From contig BSQZ01000030.1 of the NCBI GenBank assembly GCA_033239005.1, positions 3,970,001 through 4,034,000 of the forward strand: 64,000 nt of DNA. The letters run 5' to 3'. A program made the translations under genes and the position numbers. The notes below the pieces were generated by a model, which saw nothing but the letters and a program-made list of their open reading frames with translations, searched no databases and was not told the DNA's origin. Positions 21,131 through 55,202 of this stretch are shown one piece after another. Each line of letters begins with the position of its first letter. Positions within the stretch are counted from its first letter, which is position 1. The DNA is from Lamellibrachia satsuma. Its lineage: Eukaryota; Annelida; Polychaeta; Sabellida; Siboglinidae.

Positions 21131-22745
21131 TTTAGGCGTTTTTCGCAACTAAGGTATCTCGGTTCTGGAATAATTTTAGTTGTTCTCCTCTGTATTCGTT
21201 CAAGCGTATCTATATCCTTCTTACGATGTGGTCAGCACGATTGTATGCAGTAATCTAAATGAGGCCTAACTATTGCTTTATGCAGAGGTATAATTGGCTC
21301 TTTTTTCTTACATGCTATAGTATTTTATTACCCTTTGAAGCTGCCACACCAAACTGCTCTGACATTTTCTTATCAACACTTATTCTTACTCCTAAGTCCT
21401 TTTCTTTTACGGTAGTACCTAGAAAATTATCTCCCATTTTATAATTTACATCCAAGTTCCCCTGTCCTGTATGTAGGCATTTACATTTCCAAAAATTGAA
21501 TAACATCTGCCATTTCTCAGACCACTTCACTAATCTGTCTAGATCGTTTTGTAAATGTTGTTTATCACCATCATTGTTAACCCTTCTAATCACTTTTATA
21601 TCATGCGCACATTTCAGTACGTACCTTGTTATATTATTGTCCAAGTCATTGATATGTATTTATTAAGAATAATAAAGGTCCTAACACGGATCCTTGTGGT
21701 TCCCCACTCAAAACTGATTTCCAGTTTGAAGCCTCCACACTCATTACAACGCGCTGTCTTCTCTCAGTCACCCATTTGTCTATCCAGTCGATCATGCTGT
21801 CCCCATGGGCTTTTAACTTAAGTAGTAATCTTTGATGTGGCACTTTGTCAAAGGTTTTTTTTTTTAATCTAAGTAGATAATATCTACTCGTGATCCCTCG
21901 TCTATCCACTTAGTGATTTGTTCCCAAAAAAACATAATATATGTGTTAAGCATGGCCTCGCTTTTAGGAATCCATGTCGAGATGGATTTAATAATGTATG
22001 CCTAACAAGTAAGTCCACTATATATTCTTTAATTAATCTTTCTAATAATTTACAAATCAATGATGTTAAATTCACTGGTCTGTAATTCTCTGACATATTT
22101 CTCGAATCGTTTTTAAATAATGGTATGATATTTGCTTCTTTCCATTCAAAAGGAACCACTCCCTCTTTTAATGACAAGTTGAACACCCTTGCAAGTGGTA
22201 TACTAATTTGTTCCATTAATTTCCGTTAGTAGTTTTGATGGAATTCCATCAACTACAGGTGATTTTGCCTTTATTTTCTTAGCTACCAATTTTTCGAGTT
22301 ACAATTAACTTTAAGCACTTGGAACTGATAATGAACTAATATCCATTGTGGTGAACACTGAACTGAAGTGTCCATTTAGGTCTTCTGCCATTAAAAAACC
22401 TTGTGATATTATATTTCCAGCACTGTCTTCTAGTGGTCCAAACTTGTCTCTTACGACATAAGCAAAATAATTCTTGCTGTCTTTTTTTATGTTATGCTAA
22501 TTTTTGCTCATATCTTCTTTTAGACTGTCTAATCTCAGTCGTAGCTGCATTAAGTGCCTCTTTGTAATTTGTGCAGTCTTCATCGTTTCTGCTACGCCTA
22601 TAAACCTTCCACATAGTTTGCTTGTATGCTATTTTTCAAATAGTTTCTTTTGACAAGTATTTCTTTCTAGACCGTTTTCCTTGTTTTATTTCAAGGGAAC
22701 AAATAAAAATTATTGATCAATGACACTCTCAACTTTAGACATATT
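21131..22745 (-). mobile_element. CR1/jockey-like LINE, 3'-truncated (copy C)
   Basis: Minus-strand RT with many frame breaks: ISIPLARVFNLSLKEGVVPF, ENYRPVNLTSLICKLLERL, GSVLGPLLFLI, KDLGVRISVDKKMSEQ. Begins 38 bp after tRNA copy 6 at the aggcgtt position, so the last part of the ORF, 3' UTR and tail are missing, unlike a normal insertion end. Extends 5' into the EN-RT linker to about 22745. Confidence 0.85.
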
Positions 22746-23335
22746 TCATATGACACTGAATAACAATTTATGAGGACCCCAAAATGGCACATGATATTTC
22801 ACTATGATGCCAAGAACCAAAACCAAACATTTCTACACAGTTTTGACAATTACTTGAACACGCTAACATGGATTTCAATTATTGAGATGCCCCGTCTTCC
22901 CTTTGTAGTTTGTTGGAAAGGAGAGTATGTAAGAGTATGTAGAGTATTCGTGAACGGCTGCAGCATAGCCATCTGATATCGGACAGAAGTGCAACCCTTT
23001 TAACAAGATTTAACAACTGGGTATTGTTCTTCTGCATGATGTTGGGTTAATATATAGGCATAAGTCAGGTTACTTTATTCACCATTGATGAAGTATCACA
23101 TAAGCAATAACTAAAGTTATAGGCCTATATTATCGGTAAATATTCGACTGACTACAAGACACCGATGTAGTTTAGACCATCTCCCTCCCCCTCCGTGACA
23201 CTTTGAATGACATCGATCTTTGTGCAACGTCAGCAACTTAGTCCTACATACGCACAACGCGAAACTGTCTGCTGGTGCTCGAATTGTAATCAGAAAATAA
23301 ACTGTTTCTGTTTTTGACACATCAGCGTATACTAA
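22746..23335. other. Intergenic, nothing recognised
   Basis: No ORF with recognisable domain; no array. Confidence 0.5.
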
Positions 23336-23339
23336 CCAA

Positions 23340-23900
23340 GTTTCTTAAACCGAAAAACCTTTGTTACTATTCAATATTTGTGTTGACAAGAAGAACAACC
23401 TTTGTTACTATTCCATATTTGCATTGACAAGATGAAAAAGCTTTGTTACTGTTCAATAGTTGTAATGACAAGAAGAAAATCTTTAGTTACTATTCCATAT
23501 CTGTGCTGCCAAGAAGAACAATCTTTGTTACTATTCAATATTTGTGTTGACAAGAAGAACAACCTTTGTTACTATTCCACATTTGCATTGACAAGAAGAA
23601 CAACCTTTGTTACTATTTATTTTTTATTGGCAAGAAGAAAAACCTTTGTTACTATTCAATATTTGTATTGAAAATTTTTTTATTGACAAGAAGAAAAACC
23701 TTTGTTTCTGTTCCATATTTGCATTGACAAGAAGAAAAACCTTTGTTACTGTTCCATATTTGTATTGACAACAAGAAAAACCTTTGTTAGTATTCAACAT
23801 TTTATTGACAAGAAGTATAACTTTAGTTACTATTCAATATTTGTATTGACAAGAAGAAAAACCTTTGTTACTATTCCGTATTTGTATTGACAAGAAAAAT
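23340..23900. repeat. 41-bp minisatellite, about 13 copies
   Basis: Unit acctttgttactattcaata+tttgtattgacaagaagaaaa, diverged between copies and with length variants. Confidence 0.9.
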
Positions 23901-24182
23901 TGTAGTATTAACATTTAGTAAGTTTCATTCACCAGTCGATGTTTGATCAACACTGAACTACCATTGTAATTTAAGTGCAGAATGAAACATTGGGATTGTT
24001 CAATTCTGGGTCTCCAAAACGCGTTCCGTTTACTGCTGTCACTTAGTTCTAAAACTACAAAATCATCTTGCTTTCGGATCCTTTGTCAAAGTTATAAATT
24101 ACTTACTATATATACAAAATATACATAGAGTTGTAAATCACACGCCACAATGTGTCGTTCCTAAAGACGCCACGTTACGGGT

Positions 24183-24510
24183 CTAGTACAATCGACACTT
24201 ATGTGTGACATGTCCTGGTCTGTACATGTCATGGTCTGTACATGTCATGGTCTGTACATGATGACTCTGCCGCTTGACAACGTAAGTGCTTTTTAAAGGG
24301 TCGTAGAATTCGTCGTATGCAGCGGAAAACCCGGATGCATCGTCGTTGTCGAGTTGGTATACGACGTGGACGGTTGAACAGTTATTAGCAAGTTTCCAGC
24401 GACACCGACGCCCAGGATGAGACTCAGGAGAAACAAAACGGAGCCGCGTCTGTGGGGCAACAGAAACATCCCTATCAGTACGTGGCGATGTACCATGAGA
24501 CAATAGGTCA
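24183..24510 (-). CDS. Unrecognised open frame, possible terminal exon
   Basis: On the minus strand tgtttctgttgccccacag is a good acceptor. From there the frame reads TRLRFVSPESHPGRRCRWKL ... VVYQLDND ... YDEFYDPLKSTYVV to a stop at 24183, a composition more protein-like than most of the window. The neighbouring frame over the same bases has a hydrophobic stretch (LFLLSLILGVGVAGNLL). Family unknown and the upstream exon was not found; four copies of a catggtctgtacatgt repeat lie in the 3' part. May be chance. Confidence 0.2.
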
Positions 24511-24723
24511 CGCAGCTGCTGCAGGCAACAAAGAGGACACTTGGAGTGTCATCGGAATACAACTGACGTGGGGGAAACTGACGAATGACGCAAATTGAAA
24601 ATCGCAAAATAACATTAATACAGGCAGCAGAGGACAGCTTGAAATTACTAACATTTGTTTCATTAAAGCAGCTAAATCTCGACAGTTCACGTGTATCTGC
24701 GAAATTCCAGGCATATCCACCAT

Positions 24724-24810
24724 ATAAGTGCACAGTGTGTTTAAGTGCAGAGTGTGTTTAAGTGCAAAGTATGTTTTTAAATGCAGAGTGTGTTTAAGTG
24801 CATTTACATT
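24724..24810. repeat. 19-bp repeat, about 4 copies
   Basis: Unit gtgcagagtgtgtttaa with single-base changes. Confidence 0.7.
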
Positions 24811-25084
24811 GGGTTTTTAATTTGCGACATTGGACAATAAAGACTACATACGACACCCAAGGACTAAGCTAGATGGGAAGATTGTGAAAGATAGCGCAGC
24901 CACAAGGCAAAAAACATAAATAACAAGACGGCAGACTTGCGTGAAAATGTGCAACAGACGCGATAGCAGCGCCACACAGCGTCGACTGTTTACAGTACAT
25001 TGGTTTAAGCTCGGCACGTCTGCTCTGTAGGCTCGGCCATTCACCATTCTTAATTAATTAGCGGGTCACAAATATCGATGTCGC

Positions 25085-25175
25085 TAAGTCAATTGATTCC
25101 TTGTCCACTTGCCCTCTGGGCATTTGCCTTGGGTGACAATCTTGTTAAATCTGGTTAAATTTACTATATAGTATA
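25085..25175 (+). mobile_element. CR1/jockey-like LINE 3' tail remnant
   Basis: ttccttgtccacttgcc, tttgccttgggtgacaatct and tgttaaatctggttaaat match the 3' UTR end and tail repeats of the family. Confidence 0.7.
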
Positions 25176-26180
25176 CATGTTTGAAGTTTCATTCAAGAAA
25201 CATAAAAAGTGGCTGAAAGTCTTAGGTGGTTAAAAAATAATTTTTTTTCCACATCTCGTTAATTTCGTCTTGTTAACTCCTGATTTTTGGATAGTGCGTC
25301 GGCTGGTGGACTTCCAACCAACTGTTGTTGATGGCATCTCCATATCTGTGTTGTGTTTTCGTAAAACGACTTTGTAATAACTTGCCCCTGTATACAACTA
25401 GCCCCGGTCTCCCCTAGTGAATGCAACAACAGAACTCTGGCTTACCTGTAAATTATCTGTGCTGTGCTAAGTTTGTCCTGCTTCACAATGATACTTTCCG
25501 TGATACTCAGCGACGCGGACACCTGTCTTTTAGGGCGAGCGTTGCCCGCAGGAGGCGACTGTGAGCTGCCCAGAAGCCCTGTTAACGTGAAAGGTTCGAG
25601 GTTATTAGCTTATAATCAAACTGTGAAGTCGTAACACCTCGAGTTGTTCTAATGTATTCCATTAACACCAGCTGGTGTTTATTTCCTACGTGCAGCAATT
25701 AGTATATTAAAATAGCATGGATAGATTGGTTTCTGATAGGTGTGTGGGAGGGGTCTCAAGTTCTCATTTCCCATCTGTTTCGGGGGGGGGGCAACCTCTC
25801 ATCTTCCATCCGTTTGTGGGGCAAATCTGCCACTACCAATTTTAAAGTGAATCTCCCACCCCACACCCCACCTCATACCATTTTAAGACCAACTTCCCAC
25901 TTTCTGCCACACCCTCATGTCTGTTTACGCACCAGTGCGTTCGTCTACATTCTCTTCTGCCGTCAAATCGTCTTCGTACGGAACCAGTTCACCCATCACA
26001 CCGGCCCGCTCCTGCGCCTGTTCAAGCAACCATACATACAATTATGAAATGCAACGTCGATTCTACGGTTAGAATTTCTAGAATGAGACACAAAGTAGCC
26101 GAACTCTGGACGTATTCTCCACGTCATGTTTCTTATGTTTAAGTAGCAATTCATGTACAGAGTGTTGAGATTTTTTTTAT
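25176..26180. other. Intergenic, nothing recognised
   Basis: Includes a pyrimidine-rich CCCACCCCACAC stretch near 25860 and a G9 run near 25783. No credible gene. Confidence 0.5.
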
Positions 26181-26189
26181 GGTATTGAA

Positions 26190-26450
26190 CATTCATACGG
26201 TGTATATGGTGTGTATACATATGGTTTATATGGTGTGTAGACATACGGTGTATATGGTGTGTAGACATACGGTGTATATGGTGTGTAGACATACGGTGTA
26301 TATGGTGTGTAGACATACGGTGTATATGGTGTGTAGACTATACTAGACATACGGTGTATATGGTATGTAAACATACTGTGTATATGGTATGTAAACATAT
26401 GGTGTATATAGTATGTAAACATATGGTGTATATGGTGTGTAGACATGGAA
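26190..26450. repeat. 24-bp minisatellite, about 11 copies
   Basis: Unit acatacggtgtatatggtgt+gtag, with a second subtype gtatgtaaacatatggtg in the right half. Confidence 0.93.
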
Positions 26451-26667
26451 TGCATGTACTAAGTACAGACATCTGACTAAAAGTAGAACCATAACATTGT
26501 GTGCTGAACACAGGCGTAGCCGAGGGGGGGGGCGAGGGGATTATGCCCCCCATCCCGAATAAAAAATATGAAACACAATACTTATATCCTACATTAACAT
26601 GTATTGAATTTTTTTCAACCATTTATTTTGTTTTAAGTTAAGTGAGCTAAGTTCTTTGTGTATATAG

Positions 26668-27139
26668 TTGTGGTGTAGTACAAGGTTCCATCTTAGGACC
26701 GACATTATTTATAATGTATATCAATGACATTTTCAATGCTTTAAAATGTTTAAGTTTATTTTATTTGCAGACGACATGAACATGTTCTATTGTAGTAATG
26801 ACATCAATGATCTTATCAGGCAGACAAACGCTGAGCTGGATTAGATCAATGTTTGGGTTTCAGTGAATAGATTATGATTAAACATAACAAAAACAAATTA
26901 CATGATTTTTTGGAAATCGCACATTGAAAACGTCTCTCTCTATAAAAAAATAAACAATGTCACCATTAATAGAGTTGAATCAACTAAATATTTAGGTGTA
27001 TTAATTGATGACATATTAATGTGGAAACATCACATTTCTCTCTTGAAATCTAAACTTTTAAAGTGTTGTGCAGTTATGTACAAAACTAGTTTCTTAATTA
27101 ACAGACGTGGAATGCGTATCTTATATTATTCTCTCTTTT
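26668..27139 (+). mobile_element. Older LINE (family 2), 5' part of a split copy
   Basis: Frames read VQGSILGPTLFIMYINDIF, a degraded catalytic region (YLQTT for F/YADD), then STKYLGVLIDDILMWKHHIS and MRILYYSLF, where it breaks off at 27139. The next codons are at 30797. Confidence 0.8.
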
Positions 27140-27963
27140 GCGGATAAACTCTCAGAAGCAGTAGATAGTGGCATGGGTAGCATAACATATATGTTTGGTA
27201 GTAAATATTGTTTACACAGGGGGGTATCTCAGAAGTGCCTCAAACAGGACACGAGGCCACTAGTACAAACAAACCAGTAACAAAATGTCTGGAAATCATC
27301 TCTGAAGCTGGTCATAAATGCGTTTGTTTAAATGCAAGGAGCATAGTAAATAAGAAAAACGAATTAAACATTATGGTCGAAGATACTGACCCTCACATAA
27401 TTAGTATAACCGAATCATGGGCCAACATAGACATAACAGATGCTGAATTAGGAATGACAGGATACGTAATGTTTAGGAGAGATCGAATAGGAAGAAGGGG
27501 AAGGGGATTTATTTTATATGTTACAGAATCTACCCCGGCTTATGAAATGAAATTAGAAAGGGAGCAGATTTCTATGAAGCCGTTTGGTGCAAAATGGTTT
27601 CAGGAAATTCAACATTTGGATTAGCTTACCAAAGTTCAAACATAAACGAAGAGGATAACGTAAACATACAAAATGCTAAAAAGGAAGTCAGTAAAGGGGA
27701 ATGTATCATAATGGGAGATTTTAACCATGGACACATACAATTGAAATCTCTAGAGAGCACAGGGATTGAGGACCAACAATTTCTATTTTTAATTCAGGAT
27801 AGCTTCCTTACTCAGCATGTGCTAGAATTAACCAAGGGAGAGAATGTGTTAGATATAGTTTTATCATAACAAAACGATTATTGGACAATGTAAAAATACA
27901 TGAACCATTAGGTAACAGTCGTCAATGTAAATCAGAAAGTAAAAATAAAAAACCTACAGGAGT
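27140..27963 (+). mobile_element. CR1/jockey-like LINE endonuclease segment (part E)
   Basis: AP-endonuclease-like domain in two shifted frames: CLNARSIVNKKNELNIMV, DPHIISITESWANIDI, then IIMGDFNHGHIQ, DSFLTQHVLELT and NVLDIVLS. Ends at 27963, where the minus-oriented segment starts. Sequence differs from the endonuclease in part F, so it is not a simple duplicate. Confidence 0.8.
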
Positions 27964-29397
27964 ACGTTACTACACCACTTTTGCAAGTGGTGTACTAATT
28001 TGCTCAACAATTTCCTTAAGCAGTTTTGGTGGTATCCCATCAACTCCAGGTGATTTATTATCTTTCATCTTCTTAATTTTCTTTGCTATAATTTCAGGAG
28101 TTACAAATAACTGCCCTAAATGTTCTGATGTATTGCCCTCAAATTTAGCAAATGGAACTGGAAGTGAGCTGATATCTTCTGTGGTAAAAACTGAGCTGAA
28201 ATACTCATTCAGGACCTCTGCCATTTGAAACCCGTCTGAAATTATGTTTCCACTGTTGTTTTCCAGTGGTCCGACCTCATCTGGAACTTTCTGTTTACTC
28301 CTTACATAAGCATAGAAACTCTTGCTGTCATTTTTTGTATTACCTGCCAATTTTGTATCAAAGGTTCTTTTACATTTTCTAATTTCAGTTGTAGCTAGGT
28401 TAATTGCCTTAATTGCTCTTCTACATTTCCAATGTGTTTATATACCCTCCACAGCATCTGTTTGTGAGCAATATTTCTAATAGCCTCTTTTGACAGGTGT
28501 TTCTTCCTTGACATTTTCGCTTGTTTTCTTAATGGAACAAATTTCTCAATAATGCTCTCAATCTCATATTTTAAACAAGTCCAGCATTATGTTGCTGTCT
28601 TGTTCTTCAGCAAGTTATTCCAATCTATATTTGCTAGATATGTTCTCATCACTTTATATTTACCTTTATTGAAGTTCCTCCTCCATTGTTTTTTATATGT
28701 ATTCCCTGTTTTCACTTTTATATTAAAATGGATTTGGTTATGGTCACTTGAACCCAAAGGTTCGTGTACTTTATCATTGTCAACTAATTCATTTTGAGAA
28801 GACAAAATTAAATCTAACACATTCCCACCTATGGTTGGTTCCAAGACATGTTGAGTAAGGAAGCAATCATGTGTTAGAAGTAGAAACTGATGGTCGTCAC
28901 CTCCAGCACTCTCTAATGATTCCCATTGTATATGGCCATATTTAAAATCACCCATTATAACACATTTTCCCTTGCTCACCTCCCTTATTGCCTTTTGTAA
29001 TTTTACATCTTCCTCTTGCCCTATGCTAGGACTACGATAAACTACTCATATTGTTAATGTTGAGTTCCTGGTAACTATATTACACCAAATTGTTTCCTCA
29101 CAATCTGCTTCACTTTTCAGTGTTATTTCATATGCTTGGATAGATTCATTAATATATAAAATTACTCCACCTCCCCTTCTTTCTCGTCTATCCTTCCTAA
29201 ACATTACATAGCCTGTCAGTGCTAACTCAGCATCTACTATATCTTTATTTGCCCATGATTCTGTGATACATATTACATGAGGATCAGTATCTGCTACCAT
29301 AATGTCTAACTCACTTTTTTTATTTACTATGCTCCTGGCATTTAAGCATGTAAATTTAAGTTCATTGTCTGAAAATATTGGTGAACATTTCTTTGGA
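27964..29397 (-). mobile_element. CR1/jockey-like LINE, inverted endonuclease-to-RT segment (part F)
   Basis: Minus strand from CLNARSIVNKKSELDIMV through VICITESWANKDIV, VIMGDFKYGHIQWESLE, NVLDLILSS, then the linker (KSFYAYVRSKQKVPDEVGPL) to KMKDNKSPGVDGIPPKLLKE and STPLAKV, where it stops at 27964. It lacks the 3' half of the element; part G supplies that half in the other orientation. Confidence 0.88.
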
Positions 29398-30796
<1,399 letters not shown>

Positions 30797-30797
<1 letters not shown>

Positions 30798-31300
30798 CGC
30801 CTTACATTATGCATTATACTGAAATATGGGGAAATACATATGCAGCAAACATAAAATGCTTAGTCTTGTTACAGAAAAGGGTTGTAAGATTAATCTGTGG
30901 TGCTCAGAGGTTGGACAACACATCTAGCCTATTTTATGATCTCCGCATTCTAAAATTGCCAGATATGGTGAAACTAAAAACTGCTGAAATTATGTATAAA
31001 TCATTCAACAATTCATTGCCAAACAACAGACAGCTTTTCGTTTTGTATGACCCTATCTGTATGACCCGATAAAAATGGTGTATTTAAACAAAAATATGCA
31101 CGCACTAATCTAAAGAAAATGTGTATATCAATTAACGGTGTAAAGTTATGGAATTCCCTTGACAGCTCATTAATTCATTGCAAGAGTGTTCATCTTTTCA
31201 AAAAGAACTATACCGTTCAACTATTGCACAGCTACGTAACCAATTTCAAAAAGAACTATACCGTTCAAGTACTGCACAGCTATGTAACCAATGAGTAACC
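30797..31300 (+). mobile_element. Older LINE (family 2), 3' part of the split copy
   Basis: Resumes the frame broken at 27139: SPYIMHYTEIWGNTY, LVLLQKRVVRLICGAQRLDN, FYDLRILKLPDMVKLKTAEI. A 58-bp tail segment (aaaagaactataccgttcaa) is present twice at 31199-31290. tctttt occurs at both sides of the inserted block (27134-27139 and 30792-30797). Confidence 0.85.
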
Positions 31301-31431
31301 TGATTATGATGAAACAATTAATTGTATTGCAGTAGCATTTTTCGTGTACTATTCTCTGAAATAAAAATCACAAATATACTCAGAACTGAATTGTACAAGA
31401 CATGCTTCTGCTTGGATAATTGTGATGATAA

Positions 31432-31530
31432 AATTGTTGGACTCTCGATATGGCTTCCTTGTCTACTTGCCATCTGGAACTTGTAGATTGGGATAGCAAT
31501 CTTGTCAAATCTGGTTAAATTAAGTGAGGC
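31432..31530 (+). mobile_element. CR1/jockey-like LINE 3' tail remnant
   Basis: ttggactctcgatatggctt, ccttgtctacttgccatctg and atcttgtcaaatctggttaa match the family's 3' UTR and tail. Confidence 0.75.
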
Positions 31531-31605
31531 CGGAATACGCAGAACCAGCTCAGTCTCAAACAAACATGTTATTTTGTCATAAAGACTAGTTTGGTAAACA
31601 ACACA

Positions 31606-31628
31606 CACACACACACACACACACACAG
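31606..31628. repeat. (CA)n microsatellite
   Basis: About 11 CA repeats. Confidence 0.9.
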
Positions 31629-31699
31629 CATGGCCATATTGTAGAAGGATCCGCATACATAATTGTACTTCTAATTGCATACATGTTGTAGTGTAGTAA

Positions 31700-32480
31700 T
31701 TACCCTAATTGTACAGCTGTGTAGGCCACCCTAATAGATGTGACTATGTGTTAGCCGCCAGGTGGCGATGCTGTTTGGCTACCCTGACTTGTAAGGTGGT
31801 GCCACTGCGGAGTTGATGTGTAACGATGACTATAACATCAGATTAATACTGAGACGGACGCAGATTCCTGTACTTGCGTTGTAATTTATTATGTACAGTA
31901 ATTCGTGAACACCAAGCGGTGTGCAGATTGTAAACTTCTACAATATCCTATTGGCGTGTAGGTGTATACAAATATATATTCGTTTGGAGAGCGAATGTTG
32001 TTAGACTACCCGCACTCTTGACATATTATAGTTATCTAACAGTAAGATGCGGCGTGTTCAACAAGGTTTTCCTAGTAAACCATTAGCGTGATATTCTTAA
32101 TTATAGTTACAAATGGTCATATTTTAGTAACTCTTTAGGTGCATAGGTCCAAAACGATGACTTTTGTATCCTTTTAAGATTGGTGGTTTGACTGATTAAT
32201 ATGCTACAATCTCGGCTCGCCTACGTAACAGTGTTATTTTCGAATACGCATTTTCTCTTTTTCAAATAAAATAATTAAATTTGGAAACATCTAATTTAAT
32301 GTTTTTGGGGACAAATTCGCCCCCAACCCCTTCCAGAACCCGTCACATGTTGCTCGCATAGATGGCCCCCACTAAAAAATATTCTGCCTACCCCCCTTGT
32401 GCTGAACACTATTGATATAAACTATTCTGTGTGCGTGCTGGTGTCATGATGATGATTATCTATTTATTTATACAAAGCAT
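31700..32480. other. Intergenic, nothing recognised
   Basis: No gene or array seen. Confidence 0.5.
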
Positions 32481-33335
32481 ATAATTAAACTGAGGGTAGA
32501 TCATTAGAATAACTAGTTACACGGCATATAATTAAACTGAGGGTAGGTCATTAGAATAACTAGTTACACGGCATATAATTAAACTGAGGGTAGGTCATTA
32601 GAATAACTAGTTACACGGCATATAATTAAACTGAGGGTAGGTCATTAGAATAACTAGTTACACGGCATATAATTAAACTGAGGGTAGCTAGGTCATTAGA
32701 ATAACTAGTTACACGGCATATAATTAAACTGAGGGTAGGTCATTAGAATAACTAGTTACACGGCATATAATTAAACTGAGGGTAGGTCATTAGAATAACT
32801 AGTTACATGCCATATAATTAAACTGAGGGTAGGTCATTAGAATAACTAGTTACACGGCATATAATTAAACTGAGGGTAGGTCATTAGAATAACTAGTTAC
32901 ACGGCATATAATTAAACTGAGGGTAGGTCATTAGAATAACTAGTTACATGCCATATAATTAAACTGAGGGTAGGTCATTAGAATAACTAGTTACACGGCA
33001 TATAATTAAACTGAGGGTAGATCATTAGAATAACTAGTTACACGGCATATAATTAAACTGAGGGTAGGTCATTAGAATAACTAGTTACACGGCATATAAT
33101 TAAACTGAGGGTAGGTCATTAGAATAACTAGTTACACGACATATAATTAAACTGAGAGTAGGTCATTAGAATAACTAGTTACACGGCATATAATTAAACT
33201 GAGGGTAGGTCATTAGAATAATTAGTTACACGGCATATAATTAAACTGAGGGTAGGTCATTAGAATAACTAGTTACACGGCATATAATTAAACTGAGGGT
33301 AGGTCATTAGAATAACTGGTTACACGACATATACA
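32476..33335. repeat. 47-bp minisatellite, about 18 copies
   Basis: Unit cggcatataattaaactgag+ggtaggtcattagaataact+agttaca, period checked (32521 to 32568). Very homogeneous; one unit has a 4-bp ctag insertion near 32687 and two carry atgcc for acggc, 141 bp apart. Confidence 0.96.
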
Positions 33336-33641
33336 TATTCAAAGTAACGACATTTTTTATTTTTAAAACAAATCGATAGGTTTACTTCTATTCTATTTAC
33401 TGATGCTTCGTTAGTGTTGTACAATCCTGGTAATATATTATTCCTCTTGTAAGAGAAACATACAGTTGACTCACAGCGACAAGCTGTATTACTAATTAAG
33501 TGTATACGATCACTGCATAAGTTAGGCATCCATTTCGCAATTTCAAACTGTTATTTGTGTCTGACAATTTTAACAAGTTACGTTCATTGTGTAATGCCTT
33601 TGTGCTATACATCAATATTTCCTTGTGATTACGGTGGACTT

Positions 33642-33815
33642 CTCTTAATAGAATCGCGGATAACAGAATCTGCCGCTTAGTAGAATAAAATATATGGACT
33701 GGGACGGAATTATTTCATATGCCAATTTATTATGATGCGCCGCTTAAGTGAATCAGCCGCTTAATATAATCAAATTGTTCTGGTCCGAAGTGATTCTTTT
33801 AAGCGGAGTCCGCTG
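33642..33815. mobile_element. MITE with TA target duplication, mariner/pogo-type ends
   Basis: 174 bp between TA (33640-33641) and TA (33816-33817). TIRs CGGTGGACTTCTCTTAATAG and, inverted, CAGCGGACTCCGCTTAAAAG agree at most positions, and an internal ccgctta motif recurs. TA target sites and CAGYGGACTCC-like ends are typical of Tc1/mariner-pogo non-autonomous elements. No ORF. Confidence 0.75.
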
Positions 33816-33859
33816 TATTAAAAAAAATGTTGTGTGGAATGAACTTGTATGCAGGTGTA

Positions 33860-33962
33860 CCTGTATGTGCGTGTGCGTTTGCGTGTGCGTGGGCTTGTGT
33901 CAGTTAGCGGGTGTGCTGCAAGTGCATGCAAATGCACGCACGCACGCACGCACGCACATACT
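33860..33962. repeat. GTGCGT-rich and (GCAC)n simple sequence
   Basis: Alternating purine-pyrimidine runs tgtgcgtgtgcg and cgcacgcacgcacg. Confidence 0.85.
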
Positions 33963-34017
33963 TCGCACACTAATATATGCTATTACGAAATCACATTAAA
34001 CTATATTGTTTGCCTAC

Positions 34018-54248
<20,231 letters not shown>

Positions 54249-55080
54249 ATTGACTAGATGTCCCCTTTTATGAGCGCAAGCTAAAACTGTTTAATCTTGA
54301 GCATCAGCCTGTAATGGAAGCATGTCAGTCAAGAGGCAATTGATCATTCTCACGAATGCGTGTCCCGGTACCAGTGGCCTGTGATATTTATCAGAGGTGG
54401 GGATATTAGGTACCGTTCACAATTTTCGACATTTTTACTATTCGTAAAAAGCGTATTAAATTGAAAGAAGGGATCAAGGCCCGCGTACTAACTGTTTTAA
54501 TATCTGTCACAGTTGCATCCTGCAGCGCCGCGCGGTGAGCTGTTACAGAACTACCATTGTCTTAAATCGCGTCACATTCCCCCAACAGTGGCGCCACTCA
54601 GCGTATCCCCATCTGCCACAACTTAATTATAAATTAAAAATAAACATTGCGGAGTGATATAAACCAACTGGTTGGCGACGCGATTGTTGTTTACACCTTG
54701 TTACGTCATTGCAACTGTGCACGTGAGTAACGTAACATACTTTCAACAAAAATGAACGTTATTGTGTTTCTAGACACATTTTCAATACAAACAATATCCA
54801 CAATTATATGCAATTGTAATTTAGAGTTTCTTGTAATATAATCCGACATCTTGAAAATTCCCAACTCCGTGGAATAACAATGATAAATATGACACCAGCA
54901 GTTGTTAGGAAGACAAAAAGCTTTAACACAATTAATAATATAATTAATTATTATTTAGGAAATACATGTTTGTAAACATATTCTAATGGTCATTATTGTA
55001 TGTCTAATATACATGCACTGTGTCATAACATTGTTACACCGATATATTTTTATCAGCATTTTAAAGTACTAATTCGGGGA
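54249..55080 (-). promoter_or_regulatory. 5' flank of the MATE gene
   Basis: No coding; expected to hold the 5' UTR and promoter because ATG is at 54248. No clear TATA or initiator picked out; AT-rich. Confidence 0.35.
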
Positions 55081-55089
55081 GGAACATTA

Positions 55090-55198
55090 GAGCCCTGTGT
55101 AGGAATAGTGCGCTGTGTAGGAATAGTGCGCTGTGTACGAATAGTGCGCTGTGTACGAATAGTGCGCTGTGTGCGAATAGTGCGCCGTGTACGAATAG
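55090..55198. repeat. 18-bp repeat, 6 copies
   Basis: Unit gtgtacgaatagtgcgct. Confidence 0.93.
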
Positions 55199-55202
55199 GT
55201 AA

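Noticed and set aside
33320..33529. Last MATE exon
   Set aside because: No acceptor in the right phase gives a stop-free link to exon 17 and there is no similarity to a MATE C-terminus.
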